The position numbers were made by a program, and so were the translations under genes. Under the pieces are notes generated by a model that had not been told where the DNA came from, ran no database searches, and was given only the letters and a program-made list of their open reading frames with translations. From Pseudomonas putida (lineage in GTDB: Bacteria > Pseudomonadota > Gammaproteobacteria > Pseudomonadales > Pseudomonadaceae), in assembly GCF_003228315.1 (NCBI RefSeq), contig NZ_CP029693.1, positions 6,606,501-6,670,500 of the forward strand: a stretch of DNA of 64,000 nucleotides. Reading direction: 5' to 3'. Position 1 is the first letter of the stretch. Each line of letters begins with the position of its first letter. Positions 8,179 to 17,012 of the stretch are shown one piece after another.

Positions 8179-10305
8179 TCACAGCAAACTCCACGACACC
8201 CCGACATACGCCCCAAACCCTTCACCCGGCGTCGACCGCGCCGCATCCAGTCCCTTGTCGTCATACCCCGGTGTCACCGTCGCGGCGTAGTGCTTGTCGG
8301 TCAGGTTGCGAATATCCAGCCAGGTCTGCCAGTCGCCCTTGGGTGCATTGAAACCCAGGGTCGCGCCAAACAGCGCATACGGATCGGCGTAGTAGCTGTT
8401 GGCATAATCCACCGCCACCTTCGACACCAGTTGCGTATTCACCGCGGCAAAGAATCCCTGCGCCCAGTCGTAGCGCAACTCGCCCTGGTAGTAGTGCATC
8501 GGCAGCCCCGGCAATCGGTTGTCGCCGAAACGATCATCATCGCGGTAGTGGAAGTCACTGAAGGTATAAGCCTGGCGCAAGCTCAAGCGACCGCCATCGG
8601 CCGCCGACCACAGATCACTCTGCAAGCCAGCTTCCACGCCTTGGTGCACCGTAGGGCTGGCATTGAGTTCATAAGGCGTGGTGGCGTTGGCGTCGGGCAA
8701 TACCGAGAGCAGCTCATGCCGCACCTGCGAGTAATACCAGGACAGGCTCCATTGCCCGATCCGGCTATCGCCACGGCCACCCAGTTCCAGGGTGGTCGCG
8801 GTCTGGTTCTGCAACTCGACCGGATCACGCTGGGTCCCGGTGGCCGGACCGCTGCCCGCCGGGAAGCGCTGGTTGGCGCTGTAGATCAGCGACCACGGAT
8901 GCGGCGCCTCCACCGAGCGACTGAGGTTGCCGAACACCTGCACATCCGGCGTCAACTGATAACGCAGACCCACCCGCGGCGCGTAATCCCAATCGCCCAT
9001 GCTGGTCTTGCCACCGCCATCGGGATAGGTCACCGCGCTCTCCCGGCGGGTGTAGATGGCCGCCAGCCCGGTGGTCAGCCACAGGTCGTCGGCGATCTCC
9101 AGGTCATTGCCCCCATGCAGGACCGTGTCCGAACCCTGATAGGTGAAGTTGCGCATGGGCGTGCCCGGAGCAAAACCGGCGGTGTTGCCCGTGGGGATTC
9201 GTACGCTCTCGCTGGCACCATCGTTCGGCAGATGCTTGGTCACCCGCAAGCCCACCGTGCTATTGCTCTGCAGGCCCCACAGCGTGTCGCGGCGCTTGTA
9301 GTCGAAGGTGCCGCTGACATCGGTGTACGCCACCTTCAAGAGGTTCGGTCCTTCGCGCAGGTCCATCGGGTAGTCGTGGTAAACCAGCCCCGTCTGAATG
9401 CTCGAATCATCATCGATATAGAAGGTGGTCTTGTTGCCGATGAACGTGCTGCCCGGCTGCTTGCGACTGTCATCGCGCAGTACATAGGTCGGGTTCGCCG
9501 CGCGCGGATCGTGCTCGATGGAGTGCTTGGTCACGCGACCGGCCAGGTCGTTGTCGGTCTCGCGGTAGCGCAGATAAAAACGCGTTTCCAGATTCGGGTT
9601 GAAGCGATAACCGAAGTTGGCGATCAGGCCCTGGCTCTCGCTCTGGGTGTGGTCCTGATAACCGTCGGACTGCGCATCGGTGGCGGCCATGTAGTAATCG
9701 AAGTTACCGAGCACCTGTCCGGAACTGACCTGACGCTGCTGATAGCCATGACTGCCCGTGGCGTAACGCACCTGCAATTTCGGCGCGTTGTAACCGGTAT
9801 GGCTGACGTAGTCGATGGCCCCGCCCAGAGCCAACGCCCCGCGATCAAAGCCATTGGCGCCGCGCAGCACCTCCACATGATCGAGCCACAGCGGCTCCAG
9901 CAACTCGTAAGGCGTACCACCCGGGCCGGTCAGCGGCAGGCCGTCGAGCATCGTGTACAACCCCGAAGCATGCGCGCCGGGTGCGCGGTTGATTCCCGAG
10001 CCGCGAATCGAAATCTTCACCCCTTCGTTGCCCGAAGACTGGGCATAGACCCCCGGCTGATAGGCCAACACATCCTGATTGCTCGCCACCCGCCCTTGCA
10101 GCGGGCGACGCATATCCACCACGTTGGTCCCGCCCGGCACCTGCGCCAGGCGTGCCTGTGCCTCTTCGACAGACTGATCCTCGCCCTGACGATCCTCAGC
10201 CCCGATCAACACCTGCCCCAACTCCAGACCCTCGGCCTGCGCCACGGCCGGACAGGCCAGCGTCAGGCCGAGCAACGCGGCGGGCAGGGATTTGGGCGAG
10301 GGCAT
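8179..10305 (-). CDS. TonB-dependent outer-membrane receptor
   Basis: A 708-residue receptor. A signal peptide (to about residue 24, ending AVAQA) precedes a plug domain with VLAYQPGVYAQSS, ISIRGSGINRAPGAH and LDHVEVLRGANGFDRGALALGGAIDYVS, followed by a beta-barrel. The C-terminal region NLTDKHYAATVTPGYDD and a final GVSWSLL are typical, though the last residue is Leu instead of Phe. It should import a scarce ligand (ferric siderophore, haem, cobalamin or similar) with TonB-ExbBD energy. No anti-sigma signalling domain or adjacent sigma factor is seen. The specific ligand is unknown. Confidence 0.92.
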   Translation of the reverse strand: MPSPKSLPAALLGLTLACPAVAQAEGLELGQVLIGAEDRQGEDQSVEEAQARLAQVPGGTNVVDMRRPLQGRVASNQDVLAYQPGVYAQSSGNEGVKISIRGSGINRAPGAHASGLYTMLDGLPLTGPGGTPYELLEPLWLDHVEVLRGANGFDRGALALGGAIDYVSHTGYNAPKLQVRYATGSHGYQQRQVSSGQVLGNFDYYMAATDAQSDGYQDHTQSESQGLIANFGYRFNPNLETRFYLRYRETDNDLAGRVTKHSIEHDPRAANPTYVLRDDSRKQPGSTFIGNKTTFYIDDDSSIQTGLVYHDYPMDLREGPNLLKVAYTDVSGTFDYKRRDTLWGLQSNSTVGLRVTKHLPNDGASESVRIPTGNTAGFAPGTPMRNFTYQGSDTVLHGGNDLEIADDLWLTTGLAAIYTRRESAVTYPDGGGKTSMGDWDYAPRVGLRYQLTPDVQVFGNLSRSVEAPHPWSLIYSANQRFPAGSGPATGTQRDPVELQNQTATTLELGGRGDSRIGQWSLSWYYSQVRHELLSVLPDANATTPYELNASPTVHQGVEAGLQSDLWSAADGGRLSLRQAYTFSDFHYRDDDRFGDNRLPGLPMHYYQGELRYDWAQGFFAAVNTQLVSKVAVDYANSYYADPYALFGATLGFNAPKGDWQTWLDIRNLTDKHYAATVTPGYDDKGLDAARSTPGEGFGAYVGVSWSLL

Positions 10306-10446
10306 TGGCAGAACTCCATACGATCAGGAACAGGCAGTGAGCAACTGCGACGTATGGAAGAACGAAGGAAACACATGGGGATTTTGTTTTTTTTCAAATA
10401 CCTGCGAGCGAAAACGCAGAAACCTGACCGCTGCGTCCTCAGCCAA

Positions 10447-10548
10447 CTGTAGGAGCGAGCATGCTCGCGATGGAAGTGAACGATGACGCGGGAAACCTGA
10501 CACCCCACTGCGCCCTCGGGTTCATCGCGAGCATGCTCGCTCCTACAG
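10447..10548. repeat. REPIN (GCATGC subtype)
   Basis: Arms CTGTAGGAGCGAGCATGCTC and GAGCATGCTCGCTCCTACAG frame about 50 bp. The central GCATGC variant differs from the GCCTGC version elsewhere in this window. It lies between the receptor gene start and the MHS transporter stop. Confidence 0.9.
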
Positions 10549-10568
10549 AAAAGCACCCAAGGTTCCCG

Positions 10569-11906
10569 TCAGGCCTCGACAGCCTTGGCGGAACCGCTCT
10601 CTTGCGTGGGCACATCATGCAGGGATATCCGCGACGTCTCGCGCAACGCCAACCCACCCGCCAACCCCAACAACGCCACCGCCATCAAATAAAACGCCGG
10701 CGACAAATTGCTCCCCGTCGTGCTGATCAACCACGTCGCCATCAACGGCGCTGTCCCGCCAAACAAGGTGTACGCCATGTTGTAAGTCACCGCCGACGCC
10801 GTATACCGGGTCCGCGTCGGAAAGGTTTCCGAGAGCAGGGCAGCAGTAACCACATTGCACAACACCGCCCCAACGGCCAGCAACATCACCCCAACCACCG
10901 ACCCGGCAAACGACCCGGAACTGGCCATCAGAAACGACGGATACACCACCACAATCAGCAACCCGCAAGCCGTCATCACCGTCCTGCGTCGCCCGACCCG
11001 ATCCGAATACAACCCGGCCACCGGGCAAATCAGCGCTGCGAACACCAGGGCGATCAACGACACCAGCAACGACGTCGCCCGACTCAGCCCCCCGGCCACC
11101 TGCAGATACGTCGCGAAGTAAGTGGTGAACATGTAAAACGACAACGCCGTCAGCGACACAAAAGCGCCCAGGCAGCACATCGCCGCACCGTGATTGCGCA
11201 AAGTTTCCTTGAGCGGCGAGTGGGCCACGTCGTGCTCCTGAGTCACTGCCTGGAACGCCGGCGTCTCATCCAGCTTCCAGCGCAAGTAAAGCCCGACCAG
11301 CCCCAACGGAGCCGCCACCAGGAACGGCAGGCGCCAACCCCAACTCGCCATCGCCTCGGCCGACAACGACGCTTCCAGCGCAAACGCCAGCACCGCCGCC
11401 GAAGCAAAGGCGGCAAAGGTCGACACCGGAATGAAGCTGCCATACCAGGCGCGCTTGTCATTCGGCGCATGCTCCATCAGATAGGCGCAGGCCCCCGCAT
11501 ACTCACCGCCTGCGGAAAAGCCCTGGGCACAGCGAATCAGCGACAACAGAATCGGCGCCGCCACCCCGATCGCCGCATAGGTCGGCAACAACCCGATCAA
11601 GGTCGTGGCCGCCGCCATCAACAGAATCGTCGCCGCCAGCGTGCGCTTGCGCCCGATCCTGTCCCCCAGCATGCCAAAGAAAATCCCGCCCAGTGGGCGA
11701 AACGCAAAGGCCACCGCGAACACCGCAAAGGTCTTGAGCAACGCCGCGCTGGCATCGGTACTGGGGAAAAATTGTTGGGCGATGGTCGTGGCCAAAAAGC
11801 CATAGACAGCAAAGTCGAACCACTCGACAAAATTGCCGATGCCGGCCGCGACAATCACTTTGCGTAGGGTTTGCGGGCTGACCTGCTGCGTAGCTGTGCT
11901 CGTCAT
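10569..11906 (-). CDS. MHS-family major facilitator transporter
   Basis: A metabolite:H+ symporter-type MFS protein of 445 residues with 12 expected membrane segments. I chose the start at 11906 (MTSTATQQ, with GAGGTC upstream) over a longer frame. Family signatures include GNFVEWFDFAVYGFLA in helix 1, RPLGGIFFGMLGDRIGRKRTL in loop 2-3 and GFSAGGEYAG. These resemble KgtP/ProP-type carriers of organic acids or betaines. It precedes an AraC gene on the same strand with about 135 bp between them. Substrate is not readable from sequence. Confidence 0.9.
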   Translation of the reverse strand: MTSTATQQVSPQTLRKVIVAAGIGNFVEWFDFAVYGFLATTIAQQFFPSTDASAALLKTFAVFAVAFAFRPLGGIFFGMLGDRIGRKRTLAATILLMAAATTLIGLLPTYAAIGVAAPILLSLIRCAQGFSAGGEYAGACAYLMEHAPNDKRAWYGSFIPVSTFAAFASAAVLAFALEASLSAEAMASWGWRLPFLVAAPLGLVGLYLRWKLDETPAFQAVTQEHDVAHSPLKETLRNHGAAMCCLGAFVSLTALSFYMFTTYFATYLQVAGGLSRATSLLVSLIALVFAALICPVAGLYSDRVGRRRTVMTACGLLIVVVYPSFLMASSGSFAGSVVGVMLLAVGAVLCNVVTAALLSETFPTRTRYTASAVTYNMAYTLFGGTAPLMATWLISTTGSNLSPAFYLMAVALLGLAGGLALRETSRISLHDVPTQESGSAKAVEA

Positions 11907-12041
11907 GCTTGACCTCGACCTGTCGTCAGTAATCCTTCGATTATCGGGGCAGCCACCGGCGCGGCTCACTTCAAAAGTGTCATCCGCGTAGTCAGCACCG
12001 ACGTTTGGTCACTGAAGAAAGCAGGATTCAGGCCAGCCGCT

Positions 12042-12842
12042 TCAAGCGTTGCGCAACTGCAGCGGACTGACCCCCAGCCGCTGCCGGAAGGCTGTCGCCA
12101 TATGCGCCTGAGAGTTGAAGCCGCAGGCCAGGGCGATCTGCGCCAGCGTCGCCTTCGAATCGCGCATCAACGCCCGGGCCCGCGCCAGGCGTCGATCAAT
12201 CAGATAACTGTGCGGACTCTGCCCGGTCGCCTGCTTGAAGGCCCGCATGAAATAGCCCTCGGACAACCCCAGCAGATCCGCCATCGCCTTCACCCCCAGC
12301 GCCCCGTCGAGCCCCGCGTCGATGAACTCATCGAGCAAACGCATGCGGCTGCCGGTGATCGAACCCAGCACCACCACCTCATCGCCCTGAGCCCGCTCGG
12401 CCAGGGCCAACGCCCAAGCCTCCCAATCGTCCGCCATCGAAGGCCGCAACAACGCCCCGCGCATGCGCAACGCCAGGGCAATCGCCTGCGGATCGATGCG
12501 ATTGTTGAACGCCTGGTCACCCGTCAACGCCACGCCGTCCGTGCGCAACACCCGCAGGTATTCACCGCCCTTGGGCGACTCCGACAACACATCACAACCA
12601 ACCGGCACGAACGCCAGCCCGTTGGGCAACGCATCGAAAGGCTGTACCCGGTCACTGCCGATGGCGTGCAGCCCGCGCTGACTGTCGAAGGCAAAACCAA
12701 TCGCCGATTGCGTCGCCACATACCGCGTCGCATAAGCCGCCCCGGGCAACAATTCAATCGCCCACGACCCGGCCTCGATCCGGCGGACCGGTTCGGATAG
12801 CGGTGGTGAGGAGGGGCGATTTCGACGGTTCATGAGGCCCAT
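12042..12842 (-). CDS. AraC-family transcriptional regulator
   Basis: A 266-residue protein with an N-terminal cupin-like sensing region and a C-terminal AraC double helix-turn-helix. The HTH part is visible at residues ~165-262: LGLSEGYFMRAFKQATGQSP, then RRLARARALM and LAQIALACGFNSQAHMATAF. No good ribosome-binding site decides between the ATG at 12842 and the one at 12833. It is divergent from the threonine dehydratase-like gene and upstream of the MHS transporter, either of which may be its target. Confidence 0.9.
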   Translation of the reverse strand: MGLMNRRNRPSSPPLSEPVRRIEAGSWAIELLPGAAYATRYVATQSAIGFAFDSQRGLHAIGSDRVQPFDALPNGLAFVPVGCDVLSESPKGGEYLRVLRTDGVALTGDQAFNNRIDPQAIALALRMRGALLRPSMADDWEAWALALAERAQGDEVVVLGSITGSRMRLLDEFIDAGLDGALGVKAMADLLGLSEGYFMRAFKQATGQSPHSYLIDRRLARARALMRDSKATLAQIALACGFNSQAHMATAFRQRLGVSPLQLRNA

Positions 12843-12937
12843 AGTAGTAAACAGCGGGTGTAAAAGTCAGGTCAGTTTTCTGAAAGCCGCTCGCGGACAT
12901 TCGTGCCTAGACTCAGCAAAACCTCAAGGAAGCCGCC

Positions 12938-13894
12938 ATGCACACACTCACCCTCGACGACATCCAGCAAGCCGCCCGCCAGGTCTACCAGGCCATGCCC
13001 GCCACCGCGCAATACCGTTGGCCGCTACTGTCCGAACGCCTGGGCTGCACCGTCTGGGTCAAACACGAAAACCACACCCCCACCGGCGCCTTCAAAGTGC
13101 GCGGCGGCATCACCTTCATGCACTGGCTCAAACGCGCCCACCCCGAAGCCAAAGGCATCGTCACCGCCACCCGCGGCAACCACGGCCAAAGCCAGGCCTT
13201 CGCCGCCAGCGCCCTGGGCCTGCGCGCCCTGATCGTCGTGCCCAAGGGCAACTCCATCGAAAAGAACAACGCCATGCGCGGCTTCGGCGGCGAAGTCGTC
13301 GAATACGGCCGCGACTTCGACGAAGCCCGCGAAGAAGCCGCACGCCTGGCAAAACAGCACGACCTCTACCTCGTACCGCCATTTCACACTGAACTGGTCA
13401 AGGGTGTTGCCACCTATGCCCTGGAACTGTTCACCGCTGCACCGGACCTGGACACCGTCTACGTGCCGATCGGTTGCGGGTCGGGGATCTGCGCAGTCAT
13501 CGCAGCGAGGGATGCGTTGGGGTTGAAGGCCGAAGTGGTGGGGGTGGTGTCGACCGAGGCGGCGGCTGCGAAGTTGTCGTTTGAAGCGGGGGAAATTCGT
13601 GAGACCGAATCGGCGAATACCTTTGCCGATGGGTTGGCCGTGAGGAAGCCGATTCCGGAGGCGTTTGCGGTGTATGCGAAGGGCGCTGCGCGGATTGTGG
13701 CAGTGAGTGAAGAGCAGATCGCCGAGGCTATGCGGGTGTATTACACGGATACGCATAACCTGGCTGAAGGGGCGGGGGCATCGGCGTTGGCGGCGTTGAT
13801 GGTGGAGCGGGGAGAGATGCAGGGGAAGAATGTGGGGGTGGTTTTGTCGGGGGGGAATATTGATCGGTCGGTGTATGCGCGGGTGATTGGGTGA
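12938..13894 (+). CDS. PLP-dependent threonine/serine dehydratase-like enzyme
   Basis: A 318-residue fold-type II PLP enzyme. The Schiff-base lysine sits in TPTGAFKVRGG (about residue 49), followed by the substrate loop ATRGNHGQSQA and the glycine-rich phosphate cradle PIGCGSGICA. The C-terminal LSGGNID is also typical. It probably deaminates L-threonine or L-serine to 2-oxo acids; there is no ACT regulatory domain, so it is the short catabolic (TdcB-like) type. The 3' third uses more G-rich codons than the 5' part. Divergent from the AraC gene with about 95 bp between. Confidence 0.88.
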   Translation: MHTLTLDDIQQAARQVYQAMPATAQYRWPLLSERLGCTVWVKHENHTPTGAFKVRGGITFMHWLKRAHPEAKGIVTATRGNHGQSQAFAASALGLRALIVVPKGNSIEKNNAMRGFGGEVVEYGRDFDEAREEAARLAKQHDLYLVPPFHTELVKGVATYALELFTAAPDLDTVYVPIGCGSGICAVIAARDALGLKAEVVGVVSTEAAAAKLSFEAGEIRETESANTFADGLAVRKPIPEAFAVYAKGAARIVAVSEEQIAEAMRVYYTDTHNLAEGAGASALAALMVERGEMQGKNVGVVLSGGNIDRSVYARVIG

Positions 13895-14100
13895 GGGCGA
13901 TTTAAATCGAGGTCTGCGCCGAAATGGCAGGCCGAGTCGCAAAATCCCACAGGTACTCTTCTCTCTTTCTGAGGTATGCGTAGGAAACGTCTGAACTTGC
14001 CCCAATCGCCTTGAATTGCTTCTTTGCCGCCGTACCTTGCGTGACGCCTACTTGATCCCGAGTGGGTGTCTCGCAACGTAATAGACAAGGAACGCAATCA

Positions 14101-15510
14101 ATGGATAAAGGCTATTTCATTCGCAAGGGCGACAAGACCACCTGCGGTGGCGAGGTGATGGACGCCGATACACGGGTCTCGATGTTTGGCATCGCCCATG
14201 CTCGCGCAGGGGATCCGGTCACCTGCGGCAAGGACGGCAAGACCTACCACATTGAGGGCGGTATTTCATTCATCAACAGTCATGGACGATTGGTTGCGGG
14301 CACGCTGGACAGCGTCAGCAGCTGCCCCTGTACAGCCGAGCTGATCCATTCGTTTACCCAGCACAAGTATGAGTCCCGCCGCGCCACTTCACTGCGAGCC
14401 GCTCTGACTGGAGCTCAGCCGGCCCCATCACCGAGCGAATTCGTAGCCTCGTATCCATCGGGCGTCGTGACTCGGCGAAACAGTCCACCACCCGAGCGCT
14501 CCAACGACACGCCGGCGGCGGAGCCCGGCTTCTACATCGTTCCCAAGAGCACGACCCGTGAGCAACTGGAATCCAGCCTGTTTACCCTCCGTGATCCGGC
14601 GGTGATGGGCAAATTCAAGTTGCTCAATCCCAACTTGGGGGATGTCAAAGCCGGCTCGATGATCGTGCTCAGTGATCCGAATAACTACCAATGCACCAGG
14701 CAAGAAGCGTTGCTCATGGACGTGGCGGCGAAGACCAACCGGATTATCGAAACGCTCAGTGCGGAAGAGGCGGACTTTCTGGTGCGCCATCGCGACACCC
14801 TCCAGACATTCCTCGGTTATGGCTCGAACGCAGTCGGTGTCGGCGCGAGCATCTTCAAAAACAATCTGGATAACGTTGGCAAATCCATCAAGGATCTCGA
14901 AGAGTTGCAGCAAAAAACGCTGCAAAGAGATGGAAACCTGCGCTCGCCCACTTTCTTCGCAGAACGCCAGCGCCTGCTGGCACAACTCAATACCCATTTG
15001 ACGAAACTGACCCGCAAGAGCATCGGGATTCCTGATCATGTCAACTTGAAAAAGAAGTTGGGGATTTCCAGTCAGAGTTTGGTGCACCTATGGACTGAGG
15101 CCAGTCCGGGAGGGCAGATAGCAGGGCATGCGAATTATTTAGAGGGGGTGGCGAAGGCTTCTAAATATGTTCAGTACGGGGGTTGGGTGGGGACGGCGAT
15201 TGGGGGAGGGGTGTCTGCGTTGAAGGTTCAGGAGGTGTGTACGGCGGGGAATGCTGAGGCGTGTGAGCGGGTCAGGTTTACCGAGACAGGTAGCTTTCTT
15301 GTAGGCGTCGGCGGCGGTATGGCAGCCGGTTCGTTGTTAGCTCCCCCGGTTGTCGGCACCATTTGTGTCGGATTGGGTGTGCCTACAGGCGGGCTAGGAA
15401 CGTTGGCGTGCAGTATTGTCGTGGCGGGTACTGGTTCATATGTAGGAAGCACTTTGGGAGCCAAATTTGGTGAAAAGGGTGGTGAAATTATTTACGAGTC
15501 GACGAAATGA
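14101..15510 (+). CDS. PAAR-domain type VI secretion effector with membrane-active C-terminus
   Basis: A 469-residue protein; the start is MDKGYFIRKGDKTTCGG at 14101. Residues ~1-85 form a PAAR domain, the sharp tip that sits on VgrG of the type VI secretion spike. Residues ~140-190 look LysM-like (GFYIVPKSTTREQLE to AGSMIVL). A helical stretch with coiled-coil character (~210-310) follows. The last ~90 residues are glycine-rich and hydrophobic (GVGGGMAAGSLL, VAGTGSYVGSTLG), as in pore-forming effectors. No catalytic motif was recognised. The stop overlaps the start of a membrane protein gene (ATGA). No vgrG or T6SS structural gene is nearby. Confidence 0.82.
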   Translation: MDKGYFIRKGDKTTCGGEVMDADTRVSMFGIAHARAGDPVTCGKDGKTYHIEGGISFINSHGRLVAGTLDSVSSCPCTAELIHSFTQHKYESRRATSLRAALTGAQPAPSPSEFVASYPSGVVTRRNSPPPERSNDTPAAEPGFYIVPKSTTREQLESSLFTLRDPAVMGKFKLLNPNLGDVKAGSMIVLSDPNNYQCTRQEALLMDVAAKTNRIIETLSAEEADFLVRHRDTLQTFLGYGSNAVGVGASIFKNNLDNVGKSIKDLEELQQKTLQRDGNLRSPTFFAERQRLLAQLNTHLTKLTRKSIGIPDHVNLKKKLGISSQSLVHLWTEASPGGQIAGHANYLEGVAKASKYVQYGGWVGTAIGGGVSALKVQEVCTAGNAEACERVRFTETGSFLVGVGGGMAAGSLLAPPVVGTICVGLGVPTGGLGTLACSIVVAGTGSYVGSTLGAKFGEKGGEIIYESTK

Positions 15511-15875
15511 CTACAACAACCTTGGTCGTTGATGGCTTAGTTTGCATTGTGATAGTTGCTCTATTTGTCTGCATTGGATTTGCACTTTACTTGGGTTATA
15601 CCCAAGGTGAGCGTCTATGCGGTTATTTTAAAAACAGCTCTTCATCAATAACTAGCGTCACAAGAAATAGTTCAGGGCCTTACGGGAAAATGCAGCTTGT
15701 GGGAGGGATCGCGTTTGTTGTGGCGTTTCCGGGTTTTTTCTTGAGGCATGGAATTGTCAATGCCGAGGATATAAAAAATTTTCCGTTGTCTCTTAAGTGG
15801 AAACTAGTCGCTCTGCAATGGGGCTTTATGGTTGTTTTTATCTCAATGGGAGTGCTGGTGAGTATAGGGATTTAG
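15507..15875 (+). CDS. Putative inner-membrane immunity protein for the PAAR effector
   Basis: A 122-residue protein with about three hydrophobic segments (residues ~5-28, ~63-85 and ~98-121). I recognise no family. It begins inside the effector gene (4-nt overlap), so the two are co-translated. By eye the gene is markedly AT-richer than its neighbours, a common sign of exchanged effector-immunity cassettes. A membrane immunity protein suits a toxin that depolarises the cytoplasmic membrane. Function rests on position and topology only. A strong terminator follows. Confidence 0.65.
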   Translation: MTTTTLVVDGLVCIVIVALFVCIGFALYLGYTQGERLCGYFKNSSSSITSVTRNSSGPYGKMQLVGGIAFVVAFPGFFLRHGIVNAEDIKNFPLSLKWKLVALQWGFMVVFISMGVLVSIGI

Positions 15876-15884
15876 TCTTTAAAA

Positions 15885-15918
15885 GGGGGCAGGTTTTTTT
15901 CTTTAAAAACCTGACCCC
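15885..15918. terminator. Bidirectional rho-independent terminator
   Basis: A hairpin with 13 of 14 paired positions has arms beginning GGGGGCAGGTTTTT and AAAAACCTGACCCC around a short loop. It has a T-rich and an A-rich flank inside the stem, so it can stop transcription both ways. It lies between the convergent immunity and deacetylase genes. Confidence 0.8.
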
Positions 15919-15931
15919 ACCGCTGCTCCAG

Positions 15932-16645
15932 CTACTCATAATCAAGCTGCCAATACCGTTCAGGAGAAGCCATATCCGCGCGTTTGGCAGTTCCGAATAG
16001 TGGAAGCTGACTCTGATAGGCACCTATCGCATAGGCCTTTTTCATGACACTTGAGGTGGGAAATTTGACCGCTCTCATGGTCAGCCCAGCCTGCCTCCAG
16101 GCGGCGAGTCGAGTGAAGACCAGGCCCGGAAACTGCCGATAAGTAGCCTCTTCATAGACGAACCAATTCATCGGGTGGTCTGGGGGGATTCCATTCTCTG
16201 TACTTTGTTGTGCAAGCAGTAAGACTTCGCGCACCGCCAGGCAAGCGTTGCTTGTCAGCAGGTGGTCGGGGTGGCTGAGTCCCATCGGCATGAGAATGGT
16301 CCCGCCTCTTTGCTCAATGACTGCTTTTAGCGCCGGTACGAGGTCGGTGGGTTGATAACGGCGACCATACTGACTGTCCAGGAAGTTGAGCCACGCGTTT
16401 TTCGCACCCAGCCTGCGCATCGACTCCGTATCTTCATCACGTCGCGCAAGCACCGCCTGATACCCGCTGCTAAAACCTGTTGCCGCATCCCAGGCCGGGG
16501 CTGCGATGTCAGGATCGGGTACGCCGGCGAATACTGTAATGACAAGCGCGTCTCGACTCTCAGCCAACAGGCAGCCGCAACTAAAGACAGCGTCATCCAA
16601 GTGTGGGGAAATTACGGTAATTCGCGGGGGGATTGGCAAGAGCAT
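15932..16645 (-). CDS. PIG-L/LmbE-family deacetylase
   Basis: A 237-residue protein of the zinc-dependent N-acetylglucosaminyl de-N-acetylase superfamily. The metal motif PHLDD is near the N-terminus (residues ~14-18) and the second site HPDH lies in MGLSHPDHLLT. Members remove acetyl groups from GlcNAc-type sugars in lipids, thiols or natural products; the substrate here is unknown. It stands alone, convergent with the effector-immunity pair. Confidence 0.85.
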   Translation of the reverse strand: MLLPIPPRITVISPHLDDAVFSCGCLLAESRDALVITVFAGVPDPDIAAPAWDAATGFSSGYQAVLARRDEDTESMRRLGAKNAWLNFLDSQYGRRYQPTDLVPALKAVIEQRGGTILMPMGLSHPDHLLTSNACLAVREVLLLAQQSTENGIPPDHPMNWFVYEEATYRQFPGLVFTRLAAWRQAGLTMRAVKFPTSSVMKKAYAIGAYQSQLPLFGTAKRADMASPERYWQLDYE

Positions 16646-17012
16646 TTGATTCCAAACTCCTGACAGTCGATGTGTAAACGCTTGTCACGTCACCATTTCA
16701 GGGAGGCCGAAGCCTCTTCCTCAGTTATAGCCAAGCTTGAATAGCAGGCGGGCGAGGAAGTCCCGAAAGCGCTTCAGTTTCAGGAAAAAAACACATTTAA
16801 AAATGCGTATTATTTGTGTTTTATCGTTCGCCGTAATCCAGCTCGAATCGCGATGGCAGGATCTGTGTAAACACGCTTTAAACGTCTCTGGAGGGTGTGT
16901 GTTTACTGGATCGAGTTTGTGCTGGTTTGAATAGATCGCAGCCTTCAGCAGTTCCTACAGAGGGATGCGGGGCTCTGTAGGAAATGGCCTGCCCGAGCAG
17001 GCCATTTACCTG
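16646..17012. other. Intergenic region between deacetylase start and autotransporter stop
   Basis: About 370 bp without a credible gene. It contains AT-rich 8-bp inverted arms AAAACACA and TGTGTTTT at about 16787-16822. An arm of the GATCGCAGCC repeat family lies near 16934-16960, and the hairpin at 16982-17007 is listed separately. The deacetylase promoter must lie here, but I could not place it. Confidence 0.5.
16982..17007. terminator. Perfect hairpin downstream of the autotransporter gene
   Basis: Eleven-base perfect arms AAATGGCCTGC and GCAGGCCATTT flank a CCGA loop, 6 bp after the autotransporter stop. The stem is strong, but only three T residues close it on the minus strand, so it is a likely though not classical terminator. 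Confidence 0.65.

Noticed and set aside
8092..10452. A 786-codon plus-strand frame antisense to the TonB receptor
   Set aside because: It mirrors the receptor gene, which has a signal peptide, plug and barrel; the antisense protein is Arg/His/Gln-rich with no domain. Long antisense frames are usual in high-GC genes.
10461..11867. A 468-codon plus-strand frame over the MHS transporter
   Set aside because: Antisense to a clear 12-helix transporter; Arg/His/Gln-rich and lacking domains.
16737..16934. A 65-codon plus-strand frame with a TTG start
   Set aside because: AT-rich intergenic DNA with inverted arms; no ribosome-binding site or family signal.
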